Shown piece by piece: positions 1 to 7,640 of a stretch of 36,320 nt of DNA. Source of the DNA: an uncultured bacterium (lineage in GTDB: Bacteria; Bacillota; Clostridia; Oscillospirales; Acutalibacteraceae). The stretch is from the NCBI GenBank assembly GCA_905215055.1, contig CAJMOH010000028.1:1-36320 (forward strand), read 5' to 3'. Each line of letters starts with the position of its first letter. Within the stretch, counting starts at the first letter, position 1. The translations under genes and the position numbers were made by a program. A model generated the notes under the pieces. That model ran no database searches. It was not told the DNA's origin and worked only from the letters and a program-made list of their open reading frames with translations.

Positions 1-1
1 A

Positions 2-169
2 CTGGATGAGGAAAAAAGAAATATTTTTGTTCGCCGGTATTGGTATCTGGATTCCATAGCTTCCATCTCCGAACGCTTCGCCTTATCACAGAGCAAAATT
101 AAAACGACGCTCTTTCGCTGCCGAAATGAGCTTCGGGAGTATCTTGAGAAGGAGGGTTACTCCATATGA
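2..169 (+). CDS. C-terminal end of an ECF-type RNA polymerase sigma factor (partial)
   Basis: The first 55 codons visible form the end of a protein whose start lies before the window. The stretch YWYLDSIASISERF followed by SQSKIKTTLFRCRNELREYL has the layout of sigma-70 region 4.2: a short helix, a turn, then the recognition helix with the K-x-x-LFRxRxxL pattern usual in ECF sigma factors. It would direct RNA polymerase to a small set of promoters. Its stop codon overlaps the start of the next gene (ATGA), so the two are translationally coupled, as is common for a sigma factor and its membrane-bound antagonist. Base composition is AT-richer than the chromosome from 5.9 kb on. The family assignment is good; the regulon cannot be read. 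Confidence 0.75.
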   Translation: MDEEKRNIFVRRYWYLDSIASISERFALSQSKIKTTLFRCRNELREYLEKEGYSI

Positions 170-1380
170 GAGGAAATGATTTTTTAGAAAAGATGGGGCT
201 GATTGATCCTGCCTATGTTGAAGCAGCAGATACCGCAACGAACAAAAAGAAAATTCCCTGGAAGCAGTGGGGAGCGATTGCTGCTTGTTTTGCAGTCATT
301 GTTGTTGCAGCAACGATGCTCTTCCCACACGATGAACCAGAATTGCCCTCTGACCTGCCGATGCTGTCGATTTCTGAAAACACTTCGGGTGGAATGGGAT
401 ATGAGGGATATATGGCTTATGACATTTCGGAACTCGTAAACGCGAATCCCTGGAATGAAGAATCCGAGATATCCGCACTCCCTGTCTATCAAAACCTCTT
501 GCACTACAATGAGTACCATATTGCATCAGGAGCGGATTTTGATAAAATGCGGGAGTTTATCCTGGATGTTGCTGGGAGATTGGGACTTGATCCAAGCAAC
601 CTGACGGTCACTGACAATGCACCCAGCGAAGAAGAAAAACAGCAAATAACAAAAAAGTATGAAGCGGGAGGCTCGGTTGTTCCTGATGGATATTTTGATC
701 CGACTGCACTAATCATAGAAGCCGATGGAATAAAAATAGAAGTAGACCAAACCATGACAGCGACGATACATTTTGATCCTGTCGTATCTCTCCCGGAAGA
801 ATATAACTTTACCCATTATGCGTCCTACGCTGATACGGCTGCCGTGGCAGATTATTTAAAAAGCGAATATAGAGAGCTGATTGGCATGGACAATCCTCAA
901 GTAAACATTCATGGTGGGGATTACAATATCTATAGCCAGCAAAGTTTTTCCATTGAGTTTTTTGATGCGGCCGACCATGATATCGAGCAAATCATCAACT
1001 ACAATTTCAATCGGGTGGCATTCTATTGTGATGACAATGGAAAGCTGTTCCTGGCAAGGGTATTTCAGCCCGATTTGTCAAAGAAAATGGGGGATTATCC
1101 AATCATCAGTTCGGGTAAGGCAAAAGAGATGTTGTTAAATGGCAATTATCTTTCGACTGTCCCGTATGAATTTCCCGGCGCAGAGTTTATCAAGAAAATC
1201 GAACTCATCTACAGGACAGGCGGATATGAAGCGTACTATATGCCATACTATCGCTTCTATGTTGAACTGCCGGAAGCTGAACACGAAAATGGATTAAAAG
1301 ACTACGGAGCATTTTATGTTCCTGCGGTGGAAGGCGCCTATATTTCCAATATGCCAACATGGGACGGAAGTTTCAACTAA
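166..1380 (+). CDS. Single-pass membrane protein coupled to the ECF sigma factor, putative anti-sigma factor
   Basis: This 404-residue protein has about 34 charged or polar residues, one strongly hydrophobic helix at residues 35-53 (WGAIAACFAVIVVAATMLF), then about 350 residues expected outside the membrane. That is the topology of a membrane-anchored anti-sigma factor, with the short cytoplasmic part binding the sigma factor and the large outer part sensing a signal. I see no classical zinc-binding HxxxCxxC anti-sigma motif, so the role rests on the ATGA overlap with the sigma gene and on topology. The outer domain is rich in Tyr and acidic residues and is not one I recognise. The gene may be cargo of the mobile element or a flanking fragment. 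Ribosome binding site AAGGAGGG at about 149-155. Confidence 0.6.
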   Translation: MRGNDFLEKMGLIDPAYVEAADTATNKKKIPWKQWGAIAACFAVIVVAATMLFPHDEPELPSDLPMLSISENTSGGMGYEGYMAYDISELVNANPWNEESEISALPVYQNLLHYNEYHIASGADFDKMREFILDVAGRLGLDPSNLTVTDNAPSEEEKQQITKKYEAGGSVVPDGYFDPTALIIEADGIKIEVDQTMTATIHFDPVVSLPEEYNFTHYASYADTAAVADYLKSEYRELIGMDNPQVNIHGGDYNIYSQQSFSIEFFDAADHDIEQIINYNFNRVAFYCDDNGKLFLARVFQPDLSKKMGDYPIISSGKAKEMLLNGNYLSTVPYEFPGAEFIKKIELIYRTGGYEAYYMPYYRFYVELPEAEHENGLKDYGAFYVPAVEGAYISNMPTWDGSFN

Positions 1381-1411
1381 GTGGAACCGGAATTATCCCC
1401 TGGCAACAAGG

Positions 1412-1653
1412 GCGCACTTCTATACAGGGTAAACCCTGTATGCGTGCGCTCTGCGAGGCAGACAGCCCGGACGATGGAAGCCCGGGCTGTTTTGCGTCAC
1501 TGCGTTCCGTACAAGGGACTGCATCCCTTGCGCCGCTTATGCGGCTATCCCTGCCCACTTTGGATGGGAAACAATCTGTTTGCACAGACAGTTTCCCATC
1601 CAAAGCCTGAAACGGAACACGCAAATTTTACCGCTTGTCCGAAAGACAGGCGG
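1412..1653 (+). repeat. Tandem array of perfect inverted repeats upstream of the mobilization genes
   Basis: The 307 bases between the membrane protein and the DUF3847 gene have no convincing gene and are packed with stem-loops. They are: 1412-1449, GCGCAC outer stem plus TACAGGG/CCCTGTA inner stem; 1462-1490, ACAGCCCGG/CCGGGCTGT; 1512-1530, CAAGGGA/TCCCTTG; 1532-1545, GCCGC/GCGGC; 1559-1604, a 14-base perfect stem TTTGGATGGGAAAC with an inner TCTGT/ACAGA hairpin; and 1631-1653, CCGCTTGTC/GACAGGCGG followed by a T-rich stretch, which looks like an intrinsic terminator. They may hold the transfer origin recognised by the relaxase, or act as a transcription-attenuating leader. The pairing is directly visible; the function is inference. 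Confidence 0.7.
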
Positions 1654-1687
1654 TATTTTTTATCTGCAAGTAAAGGAGGAATCTACC

Positions 1688-1996
1688 ATGCCAACAACCG
1701 AGAAGCTGAAACAGGAAATCGCAGATGCAGAAAAGAAGCTGGCGCAGGAGCGCAGCAGGCTCCAGCGGCTGGAAAACCGGAAATCCTATTATGAGAAGGG
1801 TGACCGGCAGAAACGGACGCACCGCCTCATCACCAGAGGGGCCGCTGTGGAGAGCATCGCACCGCTGGCAAAGGCTTTGAGCGAAACGGAGTTCTATGAT
1901 TTCACAGAAAAGGTTTTTGCTTTGCCGGAAGTCAGGGCTTTGTTAATGGAGGCAGTCAATACACACAATCAGGCAAGCCAGAAAGGAAAGGGATAA
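1688..1996 (+). CDS. DUF3847 family protein of mobilizable elements
   Basis: A 102-residue protein whose first 45 residues form a charged coiled coil (EKLKQEIADAEKKLAQERSR). A basic linker (KGDRQKRTHRLITRGAAVES) leads to a helical C-terminal half. This arrangement matches the DUF3847 proteins that sit just before MobA/MobL relaxases in mobilizable elements of gut Firmicutes, where a role as a relaxosome accessory or DNA-binding protein is suspected but, to my knowledge, not shown. The ATG at 1688 is chosen because AAAGGAGGA lies just upstream at about 1672-1680. An open frame extends further upstream but only into the hairpin array. The relaxase frame begins 2 bases after the stop. Confidence 0.75.
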   Translation: MPTTEKLKQEIADAEKKLAQERSRLQRLENRKSYYEKGDRQKRTHRLITRGAAVESIAPLAKALSETEFYDFTEKVFALPEVRALLMEAVNTHNQASQKGKG

Positions 1997-1998
1997 GT

Positions 1999-3471
1999 AT
2001 CGCACTATTTCACTTCCATGTTACCCAAATCAAACGCAGCGCAGGGCAATCCGCTGTTGCGTCTGCTGCTTACCGATCCGGCGAAAAGCTGCACAGCGAG
2101 TATTACGGAGAGGACAGCGACTACACCCGGAAAGGCGGTGTGCTCTGTTCGGAAATCCTGCTGCCGCCCCACGCCCCGCCTTCCTTCGCAGACCGACAAA
2201 CCCTGTGGAACGAGGTGGAAAAGGCAGAACGGGGCAAGAAAGCCCAGCTTGCATACAGTTTTGACATTGCCTTGCAGAACGAGTTTTCCATGCAGGAGAA
2301 CATCGGCCTTGCAAGGCAATTTTTATTGGAGCAGTTTGTGAGCCGGGGAATGGTGGTGGATTTCTCCGTTCACGCCCCCGACAAGGAGGACGGCGGCATT
2401 GCCAACCCGCATTTTCATGTCATGTGTCCCATCCGTCCCCTGCTGTCGGATGGAACATGGGGCAGCAAGCAGCGGCGGGAATATCTCCTGGATGAAAACG
2501 GGGAGCGCATCCGGGATGAAGCAGGAAAGTATGTGTTCAACGCCGTCCCCACCACGGACTGGGGAAAACCGGAAACGCTGGAACATTGGCGGGAACAGTG
2601 GGCGGCAATGTGCAATGCTCGGTTTGCCGAGAAAGGGCTGGAATGCCGCATCGACCACCGCAGCTACGAGCGTCAGGGTGTGGAGCAGCTGCCGACTGTC
2701 CATGAGGGTCCGGCGATCCGTCAGATGGAGGCCAGAGGCATCCGTACCAATAAGGGAGATTTCAACCGCTGGGTCAAGGCGACCAATGCGTTGATCGGCA
2801 AACTGAAAAAGAAAATTACGGCGCTGCTTGACTGGCTGAAAGAAGCGCATGAGGAATTGAGCAAACCGCAAGCACCCAATCTGGCGCAGCTGCTCAGCGA
2901 GTATTACACCAACCGCAGCGCAGGCGCATGGAGTCAAAAAGCAAAGATTGGCAATCTCAAAGAGTTCAATGAGATTTGCAATTATCTCATGCAGAACGCT
3001 TTGGCAACGCCGGAACAGTTGCAGGAGCGTGTATCTGCGCTGAGTGACCGCATTGACACTTTGAAGAGTGCCCTGTCTGGCAAATCTGACCGCATGAAGG
3101 AGTTGGAGGAACTTCTTCGCATGGTGCAGTTTTACACCGACGGAAAGCCTATTGCTGACAAGCTGGCAGCCGTCAAGTGGAAAAGTAGGCGTGAGCAATT
3201 CATGTCTGAAAATGAAAATGCACTCCGCCTGTATCACATGGCAGAGCGCAAATTAAAGCCGCATTTTAAGAATGGAAAATTGCCGGTCACTGCATGGCGC
3301 AAGGAGCATGACCGTCTGGAACAGGAATACAAGACGGGACAAGCGGAACTTTCGCCCATTTATGCAGAGGTGAAAAAACTTTGGCAGATCAAATACATGG
3401 TAGAACAGATCGTTCGTGCGCAGGAAAATCACGAGCAGAGCCGCAGGAAACAGCAGCAGCTCGACCATTAA
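1999..3471 (+). CDS. MobA/MobL-type (MOBQ) relaxase with ATC in place of the expected start codon
   Basis: A relaxase nicks the element at its transfer origin and leads the strand to the recipient. The reading frame gives about 490 residues from position 1999. The N-terminus contains the family signature: ALFHFHVTQIKRSAGQSAV, then AAYRSGEKLHSEY with the likely catalytic tyrosine, and later NPHFHVMCPIRP, the metal-binding histidine motif. A helical, charged C-terminal half follows (about residues 260-490). The odd point is the start. Relatives begin M-A-L-F-H-F; here the codon is ATC (1999-2001) and there is no ATG, GTG or TTG in frame between the upstream stop at 1897 and a GTG at 2140, which would discard the catalytic tyrosine. 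AGGAAAGGG sits correctly upstream at about 1984-1992. Either ATC is used weakly, the gene is disabled, or a base is misread. Confidence 0.85.
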   Translation: MALFHFHVTQIKRSAGQSAVASAAYRSGEKLHSEYYGEDSDYTRKGGVLCSEILLPPHAPPSFADRQTLWNEVEKAERGKKAQLAYSFDIALQNEFSMQENIGLARQFLLEQFVSRGMVVDFSVHAPDKEDGGIANPHFHVMCPIRPLLSDGTWGSKQRREYLLDENGERIRDEAGKYVFNAVPTTDWGKPETLEHWREQWAAMCNARFAEKGLECRIDHRSYERQGVEQLPTVHEGPAIRQMEARGIRTNKGDFNRWVKATNALIGKLKKKITALLDWLKEAHEELSKPQAPNLAQLLSEYYTNRSAGAWSQKAKIGNLKEFNEICNYLMQNALATPEQLQERVSALSDRIDTLKSALSGKSDRMKELEELLRMVQFYTDGKPIADKLAAVKWKSRREQFMSENENALRLYHMAERKLKPHFKNGKLPVTAWRKEHDRLEQEYKTGQAELSPIYAEVKKLWQIKYMVEQIVRAQENHEQSRRKQQQLDH

Positions 3472-3485
3472 GGAGGACTTCAAAA

Positions 3486-4106
3486 ATGGAACTCAACTGG
3501 AAAGAGGATCATAACCTCATAAGGAAACTCGCAAAAATACTTCTCGGTGATACGCTGCCCAATGGTAAGCCTGTAAGTTCATTCATATCGCTTGATGATA
3601 CTTCACGGGCTGAATTGCAGCGATGGGCAAATATGAGTGATGCGGAATTTACGGCCGCACAACGCAGCGGCGATTCCATCCGCATTGATGTGGAGGATGT
3701 CATTAGACAACTGGAAGAAAAGTATGCCCTTGATCCACAGTTGCTCGATGAGTTGCTTTCGGTTTTTGATGCAGATGATTTGGAACTTTTGGAGGAAATC
3801 AGTCGCTGGGAAGATTCTGACCATGACGAACCAACGGAATATTTTTTCTCCAATCCTGATCCCTATTTCAAACCTGAACCGCTGCCGCCCGACCGTCCCA
3901 GACACAATTTCTGGTTTGACGAGACTGGACATATCCGTGTGAAGAATCCATCTGCTTTCTGGCTGCCGGAGTTCACTTTACAGCGTGAGATCGGCGGCAC
4001 CATTTACACCATCACGGGCAGCTATGACGGGACAGAAACGCTGGATAGAAAGATGGAGCGCATTCTGGCTGAAAAGTTTACAGAAAATACGGAGGATGAT
4101 GAATGA
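3486..4106 (+). CDS. Mobile-element protein of unknown function with a TnpW-like C-terminus
   Basis: A 206-residue acidic protein starting at ATG 3486 behind AAGGAGGACTT. The N-terminal 100 residues are mainly helical with no motif I recognise. A Pro-rich linker (FKPEPLPPDRPRHNF) follows, and the last 45 residues (LQREIGGTIYTITGSYDGTETLDRKMERIL) resemble the small TnpW-type proteins encoded beside serine recombinases in gut Firmicutes elements, which have the pattern R-x-I-G-x-T-x-Y followed by a short helix. The stop overlaps the ATG at 4103 in the recombinase frame. Its place between relaxase and recombinase suggests an accessory role in excision or transfer, which is inference. Confidence 0.6.
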   Translation: MELNWKEDHNLIRKLAKILLGDTLPNGKPVSSFISLDDTSRAELQRWANMSDAEFTAAQRSGDSIRIDVEDVIRQLEEKYALDPQLLDELLSVFDADDLELLEEISRWEDSDHDEPTEYFFSNPDPYFKPEPLPPDRPRHNFWFDETGHIRVKNPSAFWLPEFTLQREIGGTIYTITGSYDGTETLDRKMERILAEKFTENTEDDE

Positions 4107-4183
4107 CAAATACCGGGAATCTTGGTAAAATAGAAGCAACCAATCCTGTACTGACAGTTGCCCCTTTGAAGGAGGATACAGAA

Positions 4184-5821
4184 ATGTTACGGGCAACTGA
4201 AAAAATCACCGCACTTTATTGCCGTCTCTCTCAAGAGGATGCCAACGAGGGCGACAGTAATTCTATCACCAATCAAAAGGACATCCTGCTCCGATACGCA
4301 AAAGAGCACCGTTTCCCGAATCCAACATTTTTTGTGGATGACGGATACAGCGGCACGAACTATGACCGCCCCGGATTTCAGCAGATGCTGTCAGAAATCG
4401 AGGCAGGAAAAGTGGCTGTTGTGCTGTCGAAAGACCTGTCCCGGCTGGGTCGAAATTCTTCCCTGACGGGCTTGTATATTAACTTCACTTTTCCGAAATA
4501 TGGTGTGCGCTATATCGCCATCAACGACCACTTCGACACCATTGACCCCAACAGCACCGACAACGATGTTGCGGGGATCAAAAACTGGTTCAATGAGTTT
4601 TTTGCCAAGGACACCAGTCGCAAAATCCGTGCGGTACAGAAGGCCAAGGGCGAGCAGGGCATCCCGCTGACAACCAATGTCCCCTTTGGCTACCGCAAAG
4701 ACCCGGAGGATCGGACAAAGTGGGTCGTGGACGAGGCAGCCGCTCTTGTGGTCAAGCGTATCTTTAAGCTGTGTATGGAAGGCCGGGGGCCGATGCAGAT
4801 CGCCAAACTCTTGCAGGCGGAACAGGTGCTCAACCCTACCGCCTATAAGCGGAGAGAGGGCATTAACACCCCAAGTCCTGAAACCGCTGATCCGTACCAC
4901 TGGAACCCCAATACCGTTGTTCATATTCTGGAACGACGGGAATACACCGGCTGTACGGTTAATTTCAAGACCTACACCAACTCCATCTGGGACAAGAAGC
5001 AGCGGGAAACACCCATTGAGAAGCAGGCGGTATTCTACAACACCCATCCGGCTATCATTGAGCAGGAAGTCTTTGACAAGGTGCAGGAGATCCGCAAGCA
5101 GCGCCACCGAAGGACAAAAACCGGAAAGAGTAGCCTGTTCTCCGGCATGGTTTACTGTGCTGACTGCGGGGCAAAGATGCGCTACTGCACCACCAACTAC
5201 TTTGAGAAGCGGCAAGACCATTTTGTATGCGCCAGCTACCGCAGCAACACAGGAACCTGTTCGGCCCATTTCATCCGGGCAGTTGTACTGGAAGAATTGG
5301 TCTGGATGCACATGAAAACAGTAATCTCCTATGTAACCCGGCATGAATCCCATTTTCGGACAGTTATGGAGCATAGACTCCGGCTGTCCAGTGAAGAAGC
5401 TGTCCGGGGATACAAGAAGCGTCTGGCGCAGGCAGAACGCCGTCTTGGGGAACTTGACCGGCTGTTTATCCGTATCTATGAGGATAATGTGGCCGGGAAA
5501 CTTTCTGATGAACGGTTTGCACTGATGAGCAAGACCTATGAGGACGAGCAGGCGCAGCTTAAAGTGGAAATCCAGACCTTGCAGCAGGAAATCGAAGTAC
5601 AGGAACGACAGATTGAAAATTTGGAGCAGTTCATCCAGCGGGTACACAAATACGAGGATTTGCAGGAAATGACCCCTTACGCCTTGCGGGAGCTTGTCAA
5701 AGGAATCTACATCGAAGCGCCTGACAAGAGCAGTGGGAAGCGCAGACAGGGTATCCGCATCTCCTATGACCTTGTGGGCTTTATCCCCGTGGAGGAACTG
5801 ATAAAACAGGAAACGGCATGA
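4184..5821 (+). CDS. Large serine recombinase (site-specific integrase/excisionase, TnpX-like)
   Basis: This enzyme cuts and rejoins DNA through a serine to integrate or excise the element. From ATG 4184 it has 545 residues. The resolvase catalytic domain begins ITALYCRLSQED, with Ser as nucleophile, and continues through VLSKDLSRLGRNS, which supplies the catalytic arginines. A recombinase domain follows (about residues 165-290), then a zinc ribbon (CADCGAKMRY and later cysteines, about 320-365), a long coiled coil (about 400-480) and a DUF4368-type end (GIRISYDLVGFIPVEEL). ATG 4184 is preferred because GAAGGAGGAT lies at 4169-4178. An in-frame ATG at 4103 would add 27 residues and overlaps the upstream stop. 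As last gene of the element it marks the right end nearby. Confidence 0.92.
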   Translation: MLRATEKITALYCRLSQEDANEGDSNSITNQKDILLRYAKEHRFPNPTFFVDDGYSGTNYDRPGFQQMLSEIEAGKVAVVLSKDLSRLGRNSSLTGLYINFTFPKYGVRYIAINDHFDTIDPNSTDNDVAGIKNWFNEFFAKDTSRKIRAVQKAKGEQGIPLTTNVPFGYRKDPEDRTKWVVDEAAALVVKRIFKLCMEGRGPMQIAKLLQAEQVLNPTAYKRREGINTPSPETADPYHWNPNTVVHILERREYTGCTVNFKTYTNSIWDKKQRETPIEKQAVFYNTHPAIIEQEVFDKVQEIRKQRHRRTKTGKSSLFSGMVYCADCGAKMRYCTTNYFEKRQDHFVCASYRSNTGTCSAHFIRAVVLEELVWMHMKTVISYVTRHESHFRTVMEHRLRLSSEEAVRGYKKRLAQAERRLGELDRLFIRIYEDNVAGKLSDERFALMSKTYEDEQAQLKVEIQTLQQEIEVQERQIENLEQFIQRVHKYEDLQEMTPYALRELVKGIYIEAPDKSSGKRRQGIRISYDLVGFIPVEELIKQETA

Positions 5822-5837
5822 CTGAAGCCATGCCGTT
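5812..5837 (+). repeat. Nine-base perfect inverted repeat over the recombinase stop codon
   Basis: AACGGCATG at 5812-5820 pairs with CATGCCGTT at 5829-5837, across the stop codon. No T-run follows directly, so it is not a complete terminator by itself. It could be a recombinase binding site at the element end or the first part of a two-hairpin terminator. Confidence 0.6.
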
Positions 5838-5867
5838 CCTGCAAAAAGCAATATTACTTTCTTATGA

Positions 5868-5902
5868 CCCCCGGCCATTGCCGGGGGATATTTTGTGTTT
5901 TT
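5868..5902 (+). terminator. Rho-independent terminator after the recombinase
   Basis: CCCCCGGC at 5868-5875 pairs with GCCGGGGG at 5880-5887 around a four-base loop, followed by the T-rich stretch ATATTTTGTGTTTTT. Orientation fits the plus-strand recombinase. It lies between the mobile element and the convergent oxidoreductase, so it may belong to either the element or the chromosome. Confidence 0.8.
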
Positions 5903-5908
5903 CCGCTG

Positions 5909-6901
5909 TTAAGCGAATGTGTACTTCTGTCCGGTGCGGTAAGATTCGTAAGCGCCCACCATAAACCGGGTGAGGGCAACGGCCTCGTCAATGCCGTTGG
6001 GGGCTTCTCCCTGGCCGCAGCAGGCGTCAATCCAGGCGTCCACAGGCATGGGGGAAGGCTCAGGCAGCTGGGTCATCTCCACCAGCTTGCCCTGGGTTTC
6101 CGGGCAGCTGTATTCCAGCTTGTTGTTGTGGATCATCAAAGCGCCCTGGGTGCCGCTCATTTCCAGGATGTACCCGTTGCCGCCGGTGACGAATCCCGTC
6201 TCGGACACGCCAATGGCCCCGCCGGCAAACTCGATGACGGAGACGGCGTTGTCCTCTACGCCCCGGTGCGTTACCTGGGTAAACTGGGAGACAATGCTCT
6301 TCGGCTCCCCCAAAAACCAGTGCAGGGTGTACATGGGGTGGGCGCCCAGGTCCATCATGGCGCCGCCGCCGGTTTGGGCCTGGTCGTAGAAGTGGGGAGG
6401 TAGCCAGCCCTGAGTACCGTCCTCCATCCTCCGCACGCTGCCGTCGTGATAGTTGTGTACCCGGGCGTAGGTGATCTCGCCCAGCTTGCCGCTTTCCACC
6501 AGGGCCTTGGCGGCCTTTAGGGTGGGCTGCGTCTTGTGGGGATAGGAGATGGTGAATTTCACACCGCTGTCCTTCACAGCCTGGGCAATTTCCGCGGCGT
6601 CTTGATTTGTCAAGGCCAGCACCTTTTCCGTAAAGATGTTTTTCCCGGCCTTGGCCGCGGCCAGCAGCATCTCTCGATGCTGATTGGTGGCGGTGGTAAC
6701 CTGTATGCCCTCAATAGAGCTGTCGCTCCAGACGGCCTCCAGATCCGGCTGGAAGGGGATGCCCAGCTTGTCCGCCATGGCCCGGCCCCGCTCCGGGTCA
6801 TCGTCCCAAAGGCAGCACAGCTCGGCCTTGGGATTTTTCAAAATAGCTTCCGCGTATTCCTGGGTGTGGACGTGCCACGCTCCCACAACTGCAATTTTCA
6901 T
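5909..6901 (-). CDS. Gfo/Idh/MocA family NAD(P)-dependent oxidoreductase
   Basis: A 330-residue protein with an N-terminal Rossmann fold (MKIAVVGAWHVH, then CLWDDDPERG for the cofactor) and the family's Glu-Lys motif written IFTEKVLAL where most members have EKP. It continues with YPHKTQP and the C-terminal sugar-binding half containing GGGAMMDLGAHPMYTLHWFLG, the usual DLGxH active-site segment. Such enzymes oxidise or reduce sugars, inositols or amino-sugar derivatives; the substrate cannot be read. ATG 6901 is chosen because GGAGGAATCCATC precedes it; a longer frame to 6946 would have no such site. It has its own promoter and is separated from the genes behind it by a strong terminator. Its 3' end is the chromosomal side of the element junction. 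Confidence 0.88.
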   Translation of the reverse strand: MKIAVVGAWHVHTQEYAEAILKNPKAELCCLWDDDPERGRAMADKLGIPFQPDLEAVWSDSSIEGIQVTTATNQHREMLLAAAKAGKNIFTEKVLALTNQDAAEIAQAVKDSGVKFTISYPHKTQPTLKAAKALVESGKLGEITYARVHNYHDGSVRRMEDGTQGWLPPHFYDQAQTGGGAMMDLGAHPMYTLHWFLGEPKSIVSQFTQVTHRGVEDNAVSVIEFAGGAIGVSETGFVTGGNGYILEMSGTQGALMIHNNKLEYSCPETQGKLVEMTQLPEPSPMPVDAWIDACCGQGEAPNGIDEAVALTRFMVGAYESYRTGQKYTFA

Positions 6902-6936
6902 GATGGATTCCTCCCAAAGAAAAAAGTTCTGCCTAC

Positions 6937-6965
6937 ACCATAGCACCGGACAGGGAAAATTGCAA
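6937..6965 (-). promoter_or_regulatory. Sigma-A promoter for the oxidoreductase
   Basis: On the minus strand TTGCAA (plus 6960-6965) is followed after exactly 17 bases by TATGGT (plus 6937-6942), with TGC directly before the -10 box giving an extended -10. It lies about 36 bases before the start codon. Confidence 0.65.
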
Positions 6966-6992
6966 GTGACAAATCTTCACACAAAGAGACAG

Positions 6993-7026
6993 AAAAGCGC
7001 TGCCCCATGCCGGAGGCAGCGCTTTT
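6993..7026 (-). terminator. Rho-independent terminator of the acetyltransferase transcript
   Basis: AAAAGCGCTGCC at 6993-7004 pairs perfectly over 12 bases with GGCAGCGCTTTT at 7015-7026. Read on the minus strand the stem ends in TTTT followed by CTGTC. It lies 15 bases after the acetyltransferase stop and upstream of the oxidoreductase promoter. Confidence 0.85.
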
Positions 7027-7041
7027 ATCATTTTCAGTGCT

Positions 7042-7626
7042 TTACCATTTTTTGTGAGGCAGCTCCTCCGGGGCCAGCTCCCGCAGCACCCGGCAGGGAT
7101 TTCCCGCCGCCACCACGCCGGAGGGGATGTCCTTTGTCACCACGCTGCCCGCGCCAATCACCGTATTGTCCCCAATGGTCACGCCGGGCAGAAGCTTGGC
7201 GCCGCCTCCCAGCCACACGTTGCTGCCAATGGTCACGGGCCTAGCGGTTTCCAGTCCCTGGTTGCGCTGGTCCACGCTGATGGGGTGGACCGCCGTATAG
7301 ATGCCCACGTCCGGGCCGATAAACACATAGTCCCCCACCGTAACCGGAGCCTCGTCCAGCACCACAAGGTTGTAGTTGGAGTAAAAATGGCTTCCCACAT
7401 GGATGTTGTAGCCCAGGTTGCACCGGAAGGGCTGTTCCACATAGCAGTCCTCACCCATGCTGCCAAAGATTTCCCGAATCAGCTTGTCCTTGCCCTGGCT
7501 GTCCTCTGGAAGCAGGTCGTTGTATAACCGGCATTTTTTCAGGCAGGCGGAGCGCTCCGCCAGAATTTCCGGGTCGTGGTTGTTGTCATACAGCAGCCCT
7601 GCCCGGGCCTTTTCCTTTTCCGTCAT
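7042..7626 (-). CDS. maa: Maltose/galactoside-type O-acetyltransferase (hexapeptide repeat family)
   Basis: A 194-residue enzyme that transfers an acetyl group from acetyl-CoA to a sugar hydroxyl. An N-terminal helical Mac domain (residues about 1-55, MTEKEKARAGLLYDNN) precedes a left-handed beta-helix of hexapeptide repeats (VTVGDYVFIGPDVGIY, VTIGSNVWLGGGAKLLPGV, TIGDNTVIGAGSVVTKDIP). The catalytic histidine is in YTAVHPI. The length matches LacA/Maa. ATG 7626 follows AAGGAGGC. It begins 14 bases after the kinase gene, so the two share a transcript. In this setting it may modify the same sugar pool as the kinase or detoxify unused sugars; the acceptor is unknown. Confidence 0.88.
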   Translation of the reverse strand: MTEKEKARAGLLYDNNHDPEILAERSACLKKCRLYNDLLPEDSQGKDKLIREIFGSMGEDCYVEQPFRCNLGYNIHVGSHFYSNYNLVVLDEAPVTVGDYVFIGPDVGIYTAVHPISVDQRNQGLETARPVTIGSNVWLGGGAKLLPGVTIGDNTVIGAGSVVTKDIPSGVVAAGNPCRVLRELAPEELPHKKW

Positions 7627-7640
7627 AGCGCGCTGCCTCC

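Noticed and set aside
1381..1687. CRISPR array in the hairpin-rich gap
   Set aside because: The repeats are inverted pairs of different sequence, not direct repeats with spacers.
2140..3471. GTG 2140 as the relaxase start
   Set aside because: It would remove the conserved N-terminus with the likely catalytic tyrosine and has no ribosome binding site.
4391..5878. Minus-strand frame of 495 residues opposite the recombinase
   Set aside because: The plus strand carries an unmistakable serine recombinase; the antisense frame has no motif or start signal.
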